Origin: Paraphysomonas bandaiensis
Taxonomy: Eukaryota; Chrysophyceae
Direction of reading: 5' to 3'
Assembly: GCA_965644295.1 (NCBI GenBank)
Contig: CBFFRP010000381.1
Span: 1-34,932, forward strand
Length of the DNA stretch: 34,932 nt
Shown here in pieces: positions 21,101-31,351 of the stretch. Below the pieces are notes generated by a model. The model had not been told where the DNA came from and ran no database searches. It saw only the letters and a program-made list of their open reading frames with translations. The first letter of the stretch is position 1. Each line of letters starts with the position of its first letter. A program made the translations under genes and the position numbers.

Positions 21101-21270
21101 ATGTGCTGGTGGATGTCGACCAAGACGAAGTTGACTGTCTCTTCTCTCCTCATAAGGCATCTTCACGCGCACAAGGGACGATGGGCCTCACACATTCAGC
21201 TGGAGTAACAGAAGCTATATCAAGTATGATGTTGAAAACTCGAACTCCATTTAGCTCCTTTTTCTCTTAG
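18170..21270 (+). CDS. TBC1D23: TBC1D23-like protein: TBC domain plus rhodanese-like domain, 927 aa
   Basis: In animals TBC1D23 sits at the trans-Golgi, binds golgins and the WASH/FAM21 complex, and captures endosome-derived vesicles. There are four exons: 18170-19012, 19104-20036, 20148-20756 and 20872-21270; exon 3 may start 12 nt later. The TBC domain covers about residues 20-290, with CGVPANYRGQVWSLLL and YCKRQNLPYLPFMSDVLVPL. As in human TBC1D23, the arginine- and glutamine-finger motifs (IPRTD and YCQGM) are absent, so no Rab-GAP activity is expected. A long acidic, serine-rich linker follows. The rhodanese-like domain begins near FFFAVDCWPEDDN and ends EEDAQIGAMAMSLIKHGFSH and SILEGGYGSVLRYL; the usual catalytic cysteine loop is replaced by GKGHEF. 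The C-terminal PH-like part of the animal protein is not clearly seen. Family assignment rests on domain order and these motifs. Confidence 0.85.
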
Positions 21271-21622
21271 CTAGAGTATAAATTTAATACGTAATAATGT
21301 ATGATAGTAAATAAATTACCCCTGCTAACGTTAATCAATAAATTACTATTTGCTGAGTGTTATGTCATAGATACCGTTGTAGATGTTTGATTATGTACAA
21401 CAACTATCTAACTATCTGATGCTAATAATTATGTATCAATAATCTTGATATACATGTAGCACAGAAATATCGTAATCGTAGAGTTGTGCACTAGGAGTGC
21501 AAAGGCGCTTTATGAGGATGATTCAGTTTTAGCTAGACAATTACAATAAACTGGCAAAACTTTTCGATCGAAAAGCATATATTGCTGTATACGGATTCTA
21601 AAGAGCTGTTTACATATACACA
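21271..21622. other. Convergent 3' intergenic region
   Basis: AT-rich sequence between the TBC1D23-like gene and the carrier gene. AATAAA-like hexamers occur at about 21309 and 21337 and may serve the upstream gene. Nothing else is seen. Confidence 0.5.
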
Positions 21623-22593
21623 CTATAGTAGCCCATGTCGGCGCATGTATTCTTTCTGAAATTCAAACGCACTCAAAGTTATGCCGAAGAGGGGACTTAC
21701 CACTGCCACTCTAGGTAATAGACCCTTAAAAAATGCTGTTGCTCCTTCTTCACGAAGCACAGTACGAAATACGCCCATGATATTTCCATACTTTTCTTTC
21801 CCACCCACCATCTGTAAGCGAGTCTTGACGACATCACATGGAGTGACGCATCCCGCCCCAATTCCTCCCGCTACACAACCTGACACCAACTGGCTGTAGA
21901 ACCCAGTTTTCCCCTCTTCGTTGGCCAAAAGCGACGATATGTTGGCATACAAAGGAAAAAATATAAACGAGAACGGAACATCTCTGAGTAGCGTCGAGCA
22001 TGTGCCCCTATACACACCGCTTAATCCAAGTTCTCGAATTATCGCTACAGTTGATTTTCGGTTCTCCTTGGGTAAGGTGGCTTGTAGCTGAAGACGAATT
22101 TTCACTAACTCCATTGGATTAGTAGCAATCACTTGACAGAAGCCCGCCATACCACCAGCCAGTACCTCTTGGTATAATTTAATAGAGCCATCAGGACCCT
22201 CAAAGGATTCTCTGAAAAATTCATTGGCAGCTAACTTGATAGCCTTTTCAGGAAGCACACCAATTAAATTAATCGGAAGCCCGCTATAAAAGCTCAGTAC
22301 GCCACCTGTAATAAGACATGAATGGGTTCTACCGTTCACTATCTGCTCACTTACCAGTGCGTATGAGCCTCTTTGTACAGTCTATTGGACCAGAGTAGAG
22401 CTTCGCGTCGACTTGTAGCCGTGTCTTCACAATATCTATCGGATAGATACAACATGTGCCTATGAACCCCTATATAAGGTATGCATGAGGATAGACACGG
22501 CAGTTATATGCTTGTTATTACTGCTGCTGCTCCTACTGTCAGCTTCCATACTAATGGAACCTTCTTCGGCTTATTGACTTGAACTTCTGTCAT
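21623..22593 (-). CDS. Mitochondrial carrier family protein, glutamate-carrier type (SLC25A18/A22-like), 289 aa
   Basis: It is expected in the inner mitochondrial membrane as a six-helix transporter. There are three exons: 22593-22522, 22469-22355 and 22305-21623. All three carrier signatures are present, one per repeat: YPIDIVKTRLQ, NPMELVKIRLQ and TPCDVVKTRLQ. The segment PEKAIKLAANEFFRESF after the first repeat is characteristic of the glutamate carriers SLC25A18/A22 and the aspartate-glutamate carriers, and there is no EF-hand extension, so glutamate/proton symport is the best guess. The substrate is not proven by sequence. Length is standard. The introns of 52 and 49 nt have clean GT-AG ends and keep the frame. 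The gene is complete. Confidence 0.94.
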
Positions 22594-23090
22594 ATCTTAT
22601 TGCAATGAATAGATGAGGGATTGATTCTATTGGAGTTTGTGTATATATCGCCTTATAGGGATATCTTATAGCTATATATGTGTGTATGTGTGTGTCTGTG
22701 TGTGTAATTCAACTTGAAACTCTGCAAGTATGACTGGATCAAGTCTATGTATGTGTTTATTAGCCTATCATATAGTAGGAAATGTAAATGGAGTATTATA
22801 ATTGGTTGAAGGGAATCATATGTGTGAATCAAACAGCTGCTATAGTGGGTGTGGATAGCAAATCAGGGTTATGTAAATATGATTATTCGTAGATGATTGG
22901 TTGAAATATCAAGTGGAATAACATCTGTGAGTGTGTATGCTAAAAATACCTATAAAAACACCGAGTATTCTACAAAAATACCCCTTTTCTGTATAAAAAT
23001 TCCCAGTGTACTATTATATTGTTTTTGTACTGCTGTACACTCTACTGCTATAGGTCTAGAAGTACATATGCTGGACATTATCGGCAGTCT

Positions 23091-23217
23091 GCATCGTATT
23101 TTTTCGGTAATAAATTGAAGCAAATATTATCTACATATCTCAAATATAACTACGGCTGGAATACAGATAATTATTGTCTCAATATTTGAGGCATCTTTCA
23201 ACAAAAATAAACAAACA
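23091..23217 (+). repeat. Dispersed repeat, copy 2
   Basis: About 127 bp matching 2731-2855 in the same orientation. Shared blocks include AAATTGAAGCAAA, ATACAGATAATT, TTGTCTCAATATT and GAGGCATCTTT. It ends in AACAAAC, as copy 1 ends in ACAAACG. Confidence 0.75.
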
Positions 23218-23311
23218 CTCATATCCGCAGATCATTCGACTCCTCTACCGCGCTGTTCTATTCATAAGGACTAAACACATAGTCACAGTCACCTGTCAGT
23301 CCCTGCATACA

Positions 23312-23330
23312 GCAGCAGCAGCAGCAGCAG
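23312..23330 (+). repeat. (AGC)n trinucleotide run
   Basis: Six to seven AGC units in tandem. No open frame through it is supported. Confidence 0.8.
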
Positions 23331-23478
23331 AGGGTCCCGCTATCAGATGATGGAACTCAATATAAAGAAGAAGTCTTCTCATCCACACTCACATACACAC
23401 ACTTATCTTCACTGATAACTGAATTAATCTACTAATCAACATACTCGGAGACAACAATGGGGCCTTGTGTGTTACCAC

Positions 23479-23811
23479 ATGCAGGCAGATCGGTTCTCTC
23501 TGCGGGGTGTCTTTATTGAACCCCCCTGTACAACTACTCGTAATTGCTTCCAATCTGTGCTTCGTCATTCTCGTAGAATTTGCTCATATCAACAGATCTA
23601 TCGCGTTAGTACCCCACACAATCGGTTTTAACTCCATCCTCCTCTTCCACGAGCTGCATCCAGTCGACGATTTGTTCGTGTAGATGAAATAGGTATTAGG
23701 CTTCTTTACACTATGATATTTTCCATTAATGCCGATATTTTTACTTTTCACTTCTCAAATGAAAGTCATCAACATGGCGAGAGTTTAATTTTGGTATGGA
23801 ATATATCGTGA
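23479..23811 (+). CDS. Doubtful two-exon gene, 95 aa
   Basis: The 23450-23690 interval is richer in G+C than its surroundings. One frame from ATG 23479 begins MQADRFSLRGVFIEPPCTTT and continues with basic residues to a candidate donor at 23609. A 45-nt GTACCC...ACGAG intron would join it to 23654-23811 with the phase preserved. Both splice sites are weak and the second exon becomes AT-rich. A neighbouring frame is open for 72 codons (23465-23683). No family is recognised in either. Confidence 0.2.
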
Positions 23812-24281
23812 ACGTCACATGCGTTTCCATTATTCGTTTCGGATAACGCAGTTTCATTGAAAGCACGTGAGACTCCAATTTAGTATGCTTAAAAAGTAAG
23901 TGTGAGTAGTGATTTACATACTTGAAAAAATCTGGAAAACTTTATGTTGTATCTTCTTTGTGAAAAATTTTGGAAGATAAGTTATATTTCTGTACGGATA
24001 ACTTATTGTGTGTAGTGTATACAAATATATCTAGTTATTACATTGTTTGTACTGCTATGTTAAAATGTATATGTGAATAGAAAAATGTATAAATTTGTTG
24101 TATAAAATAATTTAAAATAATAATAATTCGAAAAGTTAATAACTAATTCGAAGGAATTATTGAATTTGCTCCCTTGTAATGATACGATGTATTAAACCAA
24201 CAATATTATTTCTCCTTCATATTGCTGTTTATGTAATACGGATTTTAAATAACTGCAACTTCGTATACTACAGACACATTT
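23812..24281. other. AT-rich intergenic region
   Basis: Very AT-rich, with long runs of A and T. It is probably the 3' flank of the gene at 24282-24959. No feature is seen. Confidence 0.5.
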
Positions 24282-24959
24282 CTACTTCTTGGTAGCAGAT
24301 TTCTTTGCTCGCTTGCTTGATGTTGAGGAGCTCGATGTTGAGGAGCTCATATCTCCTACATTGTATCCTCGTCTCCAGGAGTGCAAATGTGATGTAGGGG
24401 CGGGTCTCCATAAGGGGCAATTCGCTAAATGTTTAGACTGCGTTGGAGCGTGGCGGCCTGCATTGTAGTCGTGGCTATTGTAATATCTTTTCGTTGACTC
24501 CGTGGACGAATATCCTTTAGTCGCATGACACGTGCACTCCTCTCCCAGCTTGTAACCACGTTTTTTACACTCGCGATGAAATACAGGGTTGATGCACACA
24601 ATTATATTAGTTCCACATCCATGTCGCCATATACCACGTAGTTGTAGTTCAGACTCGTCTACTCCATTGATAAGCTCATATATTTCATGTGGGAGTGCTT
24701 TCGGTTGTTTAAGAGCACTCAACTTTCTGTTGACTTTCGGTAAGAGCCCATCAAGAATACTCCACTGACCAGATGTGCTCACAGAGGATAGCGCTATAAG
24801 CAGTGGAGTATCAAGCGGGTTAGTGTGTGTTACCGTTTCTCTATTAGATTTAGTGGGCTTCTCGTCATCATCATCATTAGCAGCAGCTGCTGCAGATATG
24901 TCATAGTCTGCTGCACTATCAGCACTATCAGCATCATTCGATGGAGTTAAACGATCCAT
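24282..24959 (-). CDS. Hypothetical Cys/His-containing protein, 225 aa
   Basis: A single-exon frame from ATG to TAG. The N-terminus (1-45) is acidic and of low complexity, with alanine and aspartate runs. The middle (about 52-110) looks globular (LPHEIYELINGVDESELQLR). Residues 114-145 hold C115, C122, H128, C131, C142, C144 and H145, which could bind zinc (HGCGTNIIVCINPVFHRECK then EECTCH). The C-terminus is a serine run followed by a lysine-rich end (SSKRAKKSATKK) that could act as a nuclear localisation signal. No family is recognised; a nucleic-acid-binding role is only a guess. Confidence 0.6.
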   Translation of the reverse strand: MDRLTPSNDADSADSAADYDISAAAAANDDDDEKPTKSNRETVTHTNPLDTPLLIALSSVSTSGQWSILDGLLPKVNRKLSALKQPKALPHEIYELINGVDESELQLRGIWRHGCGTNIIVCINPVFHRECKKRGYKLGEECTCHATKGYSSTESTKRYYNSHDYNAGRHAPTQSKHLANCPLWRPAPTSHLHSWRRGYNVGDMSSSTSSSSTSSKRAKKSATKK

Positions 24960-25939
24960 TTGATCCGTTATTCTTCATAAATCTCTTCAGGTTCTATCTG
25001 GGAATATTGTCCCAGGTCTCTACTATCGTGGATGTTGATATGTTGCAACGTCTTCAGCAGTAGAGCTGCGTGTAGAGGCACTTGAGCCGAGCTATACATA
25101 CATATACCACATACATGCACTGCTAGAGGTCGAGTGATACTATTGGGATAAACCGTATGAAACACAAAACTACCTTTTCTAAACTAAGAGCATATAAAAA
25201 TAGGTCAAAAATCCAATAAAAACTAGTGTTTTATTAGAAAAGGGGGGGTTTGTACCACAAAATACAGTCCTGGCTGTTGGTTAAGCGAATGCTGCTCATG
25301 GCATGGTCTGTAGAGGACATGCATAACGAATATCTCGGATATGAGTGCTGGATGATGATATATATGCAGTCTTCAATGCACTTATGGACAGATATTAGCT
25401 TCCTTTGACTCAGTGTTTCCACAACACACATACATATCGTCTCATAGTTTGCAACTGACAACACGACGTCAGCGATTCATAGCGCGATACTCCATACACT
25501 GTTATTGAGTGGATGCTATGCACCCATCACAAGATACTCAGATGATAGACGGCGATGGTGCACATACACATCTGATGGAACAGATAGACAGAAGACACTG
25601 AAGGCAGACTTCAGTCCTCATACAGTACTATGTGCTGCACAGTTTTCCAGCTATACTCTGACGTAAACTACTCTAAGTCGCGCTTTCCCAATGCATACAC
25701 CACTCTGTAGGATAAGTCAAAGATGCAACGCTATTCACTGTATTCATTGATTACTAGGACGCACATTAGGACTTGAGTATGTGGTACGCCAATAGGGTTG
25801 AGGAATATGACAGCACTAGATGCGTGTGAGCGATGGTAATAGCAGCTTATCAACTTTCGACATTTCCGGTGCGTTTTTTATATCAATTCATTTTCCCCAT
25901 CGTTTATCGAGACCATTTACTTTTAATTTCTAAAAGGTA
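24960..25939. other. Region with unassigned open frames
   Basis: Two minus-strand open frames without ATG starts (24968-25165, ending in QIEPEEIYEE, and 25234-25464) have protein-like stretches but no acceptable splice links that I could find. A short plus-strand frame at about 25518 (MHPSQDTQMIDGDG) stops after 27 codons. These may be exons of an unresolved gene or relics. Otherwise nothing is seen. Confidence 0.35.
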
Positions 25940-26198
25940 ATGGTGATGTGCACAACATGTTTTCCAAATTACGTTGCCTCAGACGGATACCTGTCGTTTT
26001 ATCTTCACAATATTGAGCCACCTGGAAAGAATGACCTCAAAAGTATAATAATAATAGGTCACAGATGATACAATCCCCATAGGAGTCGTGCGGAAGTGTG
26101 TTATGCCGTTATGCCCATCGATTGTGAGCATCATGTTAAAGTGCTCTCGAGCGGGGATGTTTATGAGCGAGGTCCATAGAGTACCTGAAGTTCCATAG
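25940..26198 (+). CDS. Doubtful two-exon small gene, 72 aa
   Basis: From ATG 25940 a frame begins MVMCTTCFPNYVASDGYLSF and reaches PPGKNDLK, followed by a candidate GTATAA donor at 26043 and a CATAG acceptor. The second exon, 26083-26198, continues VVRKCVMPLCPSIVS and ends at TAG. The phase is preserved and local G+C is raised. Other frames over the same DNA also look protein-like, so the model is weak. No family is recognised. Confidence 0.2.
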
Positions 26199-26614
26199 AT
26201 ATATATAATTGAAGTATTAGCCTAATAGTTGCGGTTACGGTATTACATGTATATGCAGTACTGGACAGGACTGAGAATTCTTCTATCATTTATCCACAGT
26301 TTACATATGTACATGTCTACCCGAATTGGAACTGTAAAATATATAAGATAACTCCTACATAGCTTCGATTAAACTCAAAACCGAAAAAATTAAGAACACA
26401 TATTTTTTTACGTGTGCTATTATTCAAGAATGTGAATCAAGCGTTGTATACTTAGGTAAATTGTTCCAGTAGTACTATTACAATAAAGATCTTTTTAGGT
26501 TATGTGAATTAAACCACTTCCTTGTTTTCGTCATGTCTTTAGAGCACAGTCGCAAAAGCGCCTCTACAAAATACACGTCTTGAAAAGTATTGTTCAAACG
26601 CCCTCATAGACATA
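26199..26614. other. AT-rich intergenic region
   Basis: It lies downstream of the carbonyl reductase gene on the opposite strand. No feature is seen beyond AT-rich sequence likely to hold a 3' UTR. Confidence 0.5.
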
Positions 26615-28699
26615 TCACCACGCCGTCTCTTCTTCGTCATAGAAAAACTACAATTCCAGAAAACGATTAGTAGTGTAATCAGAATACAGATACGCTACAA
26701 GGCGTTCCCGTAATGGTGAATATATTTCATAATGTTCAATACACAAAATAAAATTGTTAGTTAGTAAATGATAGTTAGTCGACACACCTTTCCAGTAGGC
26801 AATGGATCGCTGTTCATAAGTGCCAACAGAGCGGGGGTCCTTGCACCATGTTCTAGGGTAATACTAGTTAAAATACGCACGTTCAAAGGTTTCGAGGTAG
26901 TGTACTTTTATGTTTTGAACATGCACTTCATAGCCTTGCTTTTACAAAATTACTTGTGCCCTACCTGCAGTTCTAGGGCCCTTATGCGAAGTCATGTCTG
27001 TATCGCAATAACCTAGTTGCAGATTGCCAAGAGTATTAATATAACCACAATCAGAGCACTTGTACATAGCATTTATGAATTCTCTTTCGTTCACCTGGAC
27101 AACAAGCATTGATAGCAACTCGAGGGGCTTCCTCACGAGCCAACACTTTGGTCATAGCAATCACACCGAGTTTGCTAACGGGTACTCATCAACAACAATC
27201 CACAACAAGACAGATGATATATCACGATAGAAAGTACGTTGTAGAATGAAAAAGACAATATCAAATGAAACAATACAGTTATGTAAAACTACAGGGCAAC
27301 GAGTGAACAAGATTACCTCATGCCATAACAAGTATCTGGCCAGTTATTGTCTCTGTGACAACCACTCTAGCAGAGTGACAGTTATAAGCAACAATTTGTA
27401 TAAAGCGAGTGTAATACGCGACAAACACACCCACGAGCAGCACAATAGAACATGCTTCTCAATATATCAGAGGGAGTGACTACACTATATATTCAATAAG
27501 TGTTCTCCTATGTGCCACTCCCTACCTCAACATCGCTCACAAAAGTCTCCATCATATTGTTCAGCTGATCTGCATAGAGAAACGTACACAGAGTTAACAA
27601 GATGTAGGCAGTGATACTAGAAAGACACTCACCAATAGTTAGGTCATTCGATGAAAAAGCTGCTCTTTTGTTCTGTTTATAGAATTAAGAGAGATGTTGC
27701 ATTATATCCTCAGTGTCTACCTCATCCTTAATAATTTTCAAATGACCAGTCTAAAAGTGATACATAGTGGATTATAAGAGCACGGTGATTGTAACAACAC
27801 AGATTATCCATCGACTGTATAACAAATTCATACATAGACAAGTTTAATATACATCATTACTCATCATATGAGGTTGTCAAGATATTACTAACTTATATCT
27901 ATACTACAGACATACCGATGATGCGACGTTAACAACACGTGCGGCCTCACCCTTCCTACATATATTCATAGCAACATTTCACTCGTCAATGTTAATAATT
28001 CAATACTACTATTTGCATACCTCAATAACGGAAGCATCTTTTGAGTTAAGGAAAGGGTTCCAAAGTAGTTTGTATGTACTGTCGGTCTTGCTTGCTGCAA
28101 TGCATGTAACTACGTCACACAATCGCACCAACAAAGTATAAATATACTAATACATTTACATGTACACTGAATCAACTTGGTGTGAATATACCTCTGCAAA
28201 TGGCGTCGGATCTGCCCCTGTATAAGTGTTACAAAAGCATATGTCGTAAAATACATGAACTACCTTTGAAAGCAATACCCGCATTGTTAACTAGCACGTC
28301 GCACTTATCAAAATCCTGTTCGATACCACGTCTACAACACAATCACTACTCGATACATACAATCCTTATTACTTACACAAAGGCGTCAATGCTATCCGAG
28401 TCACTACACATCCACACACTGTTAATACACAGCAGACGCATACGACACTATCAGATACCTGATATCCAACTGTCGAAAACTAACATCCCATGATGAATTA
28501 TTGCGGAGGACCTCTTGCACTGCATTTGATCCTCTTGTTTCATCTCTAGCGGCCATGATAACATGCAATCCCTCTGCAGCTAGTTTGTTAGCTATCTCAT
28601 ATCCAATCCCTGTATAGTGATAGATAAGACACACACAGGAGGATCAGGGGGGTGGGACTTACCCTTGTTACTTCCTGTTACTACTGCAAGTCTCTTCAT
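26615..28699 (-). CDS. Carbonyl reductase (CBR1-like short-chain dehydrogenase), 15 exons, ~267 aa
   Basis: CBR1-type enzymes reduce carbonyls of quinones, ketones and prostaglandin-like substrates with NADPH in the cytosol. Exons: 28699-28663, 28609-28459, 28403-28377, 28331-28264, 28217-28192, 28094-28021, 27955-27916, 27750-27721, 27672-27633, 27569-27519 (or 27526), 27350-27317, 27174-27095, 27012-26965, 26852-26788, 26647-26615. Motifs in order: cofactor loop VVTGSNKGIG (6-15); an arginine after the second strand (IMAARD) that favours NADPH; VLVNNAG (84-90); HTNYFGTLSLTQKMLPLL; RVVNVASS with the catalytic serine; the CBR1-specific insertion (NNMMETFVSDV); YGMSKLGVIAMTKVLA with catalytic Tyr and Lys; INACCPGYCDTDMTSHKG; and a C-terminus (FFYDEEETAW) matching the animal end. 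Every junction but one is clear. At exon 10/11 the obvious GTAGGG donor gives the wrong phase, so a donor 7 nt (GTGGCA) or 11 nt (GCACAT) further on, or a missed microexon, is needed. Confidence 0.92.
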
Positions 28700-29495
28700 A
28701 TTAGAATGGTGTTAGTTATAAGTGTTAAAGTGATGTGGAATGAGGTGTGTATGTATGTATATGTGTGTGTTCTATTCTATGATCATGTTCTACAGGCAGG
28801 ACATATACATGCATCCACAGTACACACATATACATCGTATACAAAGTGGTGTAGGAATTCCTATACGTATGTATATATGTATCAATGGAAGATTGAAGAA
28901 TGACTATGTGCTGCTGCTACTACACTTCTCGTACCTACATATCATGTACTGGTGTACAGTACAATCATACACATCTTCAATATAAAAGCTGAATATAAAA
29001 TAAAAAAAGTGGTGTTTTTTGATGTGCGTAAAAATGATTTTCCGATTGGAAATGTGATTTTGTCTTAGATATTTAGTTGATTTTCAGTATGTATAATATC
29101 TGGTAGTTAGAAAATCAATATAGGTAAACTTCAACTCCAGTCCTGTACTACAAGTACAGCAGTACATATACAACATCAGTACAATACACTCCATTCTAGC
29201 CAGTCATTTTTGAGTGATGGTATATGTATGCTCTCTTCATCATATGGTAGGTATGGTATGGTATGGTATGGTATGGTGTGGTATGGTATGCCAGTATTGG
29301 ACTACCCTTGCACTGAATACATACACACACACACATCCATACACACACATATATATACATACATATAGCTAGCCATTCCAACTAGAGTGTTACACTACTC
29401 TGAAACCATTACATCATATCATACCTTTAGAATAGTTTGTATTTATTTTCTAATTTATTCAGATATCATTTACGTATATTCGTAAAGTATTAACC
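28700..29495. other. Divergent intergenic region with microsatellites
   Basis: Upstream regions of carbonyl reductase (-) and the JmjC/cupin gene (+). It contains GTATGTAT and TACACACA microsatellites, AT-rich sequence, and the second GTATG pentamer array (29251-29290). Open frames here arise from repeats. Confidence 0.55.
29251..29290 (+). repeat. (GTATG)n pentanucleotide array, second copy
   Basis: Seven to eight GTATG units with one GTGTG interruption near the 3' side, exactly as in the array at 2662-2694. Confidence 0.85.
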
Positions 29496-30741
29496 ATGCC
29501 TGCTAACAACAAGTCAGAGAAAAGTAAGAAGAAGAGCAGCACACTGTGTGTTGTTCTGTGCCCTATCATGATAGCTCTTTCCATTGTATATGTACCTATT
29601 TTTTGGATTCATGTTTTAATGCTTCTTGATTATTACTATGAGCCGTTTGTGTTATTCGATTCGCCTCTGGCCTTAAAATATCACGATTTTCTACTCAGCC
29701 GAATGCCAGATCGTCCTGAGATCCCTCTACCAGAACTGTCCATCAATGAATTGACGAAAGAATCATTGGAGAAAAAGTCCAAAGGGTATACTTTTCCTGT
29801 GGTTATTCGAGGGATTCTTAAGGATAGTCCCGCTATTGAGTTGTTCGGAAACAAGACTTGGTGGGTAGAGAACTATGGGGACGAAGTTGTGCTCTGCAAA
29901 TATGTCCAGCAGATTGAGGCCGATTCTTCTCCTGAGTGCACTATATCAAAATCATTTGGAGATGCTGACGGCAGCAACCGGCTATACATATCTGGTGAGA
30001 GCAGATTGTTTATGCGCCGGCCTGAGCTGGAGCAGATGCTTCACTCTGATCTTTTGGAGAGTGTTGCCCCCGGGGAGAGAGTATTCACGCAGCTTTTTAT
30101 GGTATGTTTTTGAGTTCATTCTATGGATTATATTCTGGTGTTGTCTTACTCCATCTATAATTGAGACTGTTTTGTGTTTACCATGACTGAAACACTCTGT
30201 GTAGGGTTTTCCTAACATGGGTAGTGATGTGCACGCAGCTGTCGGATGTAATCTCTTCCGCATGGTTCATGGTCGTAAGAAATGGTGGCTTATTCCTCCT
30301 TCTCAGACACCCTACATTCGACCATCGATTAATAAGAATGGCTTTTCTGCCCACACTCTGACCACCATTGGCAAGGGGAACGAACAGGAATCTCCTAATT
30401 TGGCAAAATTAGAGCGATACACTGTTATCCTAGAGCCCGGGGATGTGCTACTCAACCCTGCTTGGTTCTGGCACGGTATTAAAAATTTGGGTGATGATGC
30501 TGACAGCTTGGTAATTGGAGTACCAACGAGATATTCTGTGAAAGGTGCTGTCCCAGCTTTCAAATCTAATCCACTTTTGACGGCTATTGCGCTGCGAGCT
30601 ATTTCTCAGCGGTTTGGAAGCAAGGAGAGCTTTGAATCTAATCCTGGAAATTTGCAGAATGGAATTGAGTTCGCACGCAACCAGCGCGCGGCGGAAATGA
30701 GACAGCAAAAAATCCGCGAGGAGATTGAAAGGGAGATGTAA
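29496..30741 (+). CDS. Membrane-anchored JmjC/cupin-8 domain protein, 380 aa
   Basis: There are two exons, 29496-30101 and 30205-30741, with a 103-nt intron (GTATGT...TGTAG) in phase 0. After a lysine-rich N-terminus (KSEKSKKKSS) comes one membrane helix (about 20-44, VLCPIMIALSIVYVPIFWIHV). The rest resembles cupin-8/JmjC-like 2-oxoglutarate oxygenases: TFPVVIRGILKDSPA, then GSDVHAAVGCNLF with GRKKWWLIPP, and EPGDVLLNPAWFWHGIKNLG. The first metal ligand is H212 and the distal one H292, but the acidic residue of the HxD motif is an alanine (H-A-A, residue 214). That may abolish hydroxylation or alter chemistry. The C-terminus is a charged helix. Topology suggests a catalytic domain in the lumen or cytosol beside a membrane; the substrate is unknown. 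Confidence 0.8.
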
Positions 30742-31351
30742 ATCGGAGTAGAAGCTTTAATTTGGAAGTCTACACTGTGTTTTTTTCCTGATGCAAAGGA
30801 TCAAAATTGCATTCAGTAGGATGTCATAGTGGCGGCACATCTCATATGGCTTTTCATATTATGCTTTGCCGACGGATGGCTATTTTGTCAGTTTCTAGTG
30901 ATAGTATACGTAAGTAGATAGTTTTACAGGTTCGGCTCATGAATATATTATACGCAATAGTATTGAACTACTATTCTGCGTACAATTTAAATGACATAGT
31001 AATATCTGCACACTGGAGCAATTAAACCATAAATATAATATATTGCTTGTGAACTTTTTTATCTGCATTGTTCTCATATGGAACCTCTCTGCTTATGTTT
31101 TCCACACTCTCTACTACTTATTCGAGCGAAACCCTGTCATAAATGTAGTAGATGGTTAAAGCAACATTCTTTTCTGGAGATGAACTGGGCTCATCAAAGC
31201 GACGCTTCGTATAATATTTGTGTTATATGTTATAATTTATAATCCTATAAAAAATCCTCTATGGTATATTAAATTTTAAAATAAATCCACATAATGAGAG
31301 CAGATGATACGGCACAGGAACACATTCCGCAATCTCGAGCTAATCTTACGC
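30742..31351. other. Convergent 3' intergenic region
   Basis: AT-rich sequence between convergent genes. Nothing is seen besides presumed 3' UTRs. Confidence 0.5.

Larger units (their letters stand above)
22594..23478. other. Repeat-rich intergenic region
   Basis: It includes a TG-rich microsatellite (about 22678-22706), AT-rich sequence, several TACTGCTGTA-type motifs, the second copy of the dispersed repeat (23091-23217) and an AGC trinucleotide run (about 23312-23330). No gene is supported. Confidence 0.5.
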
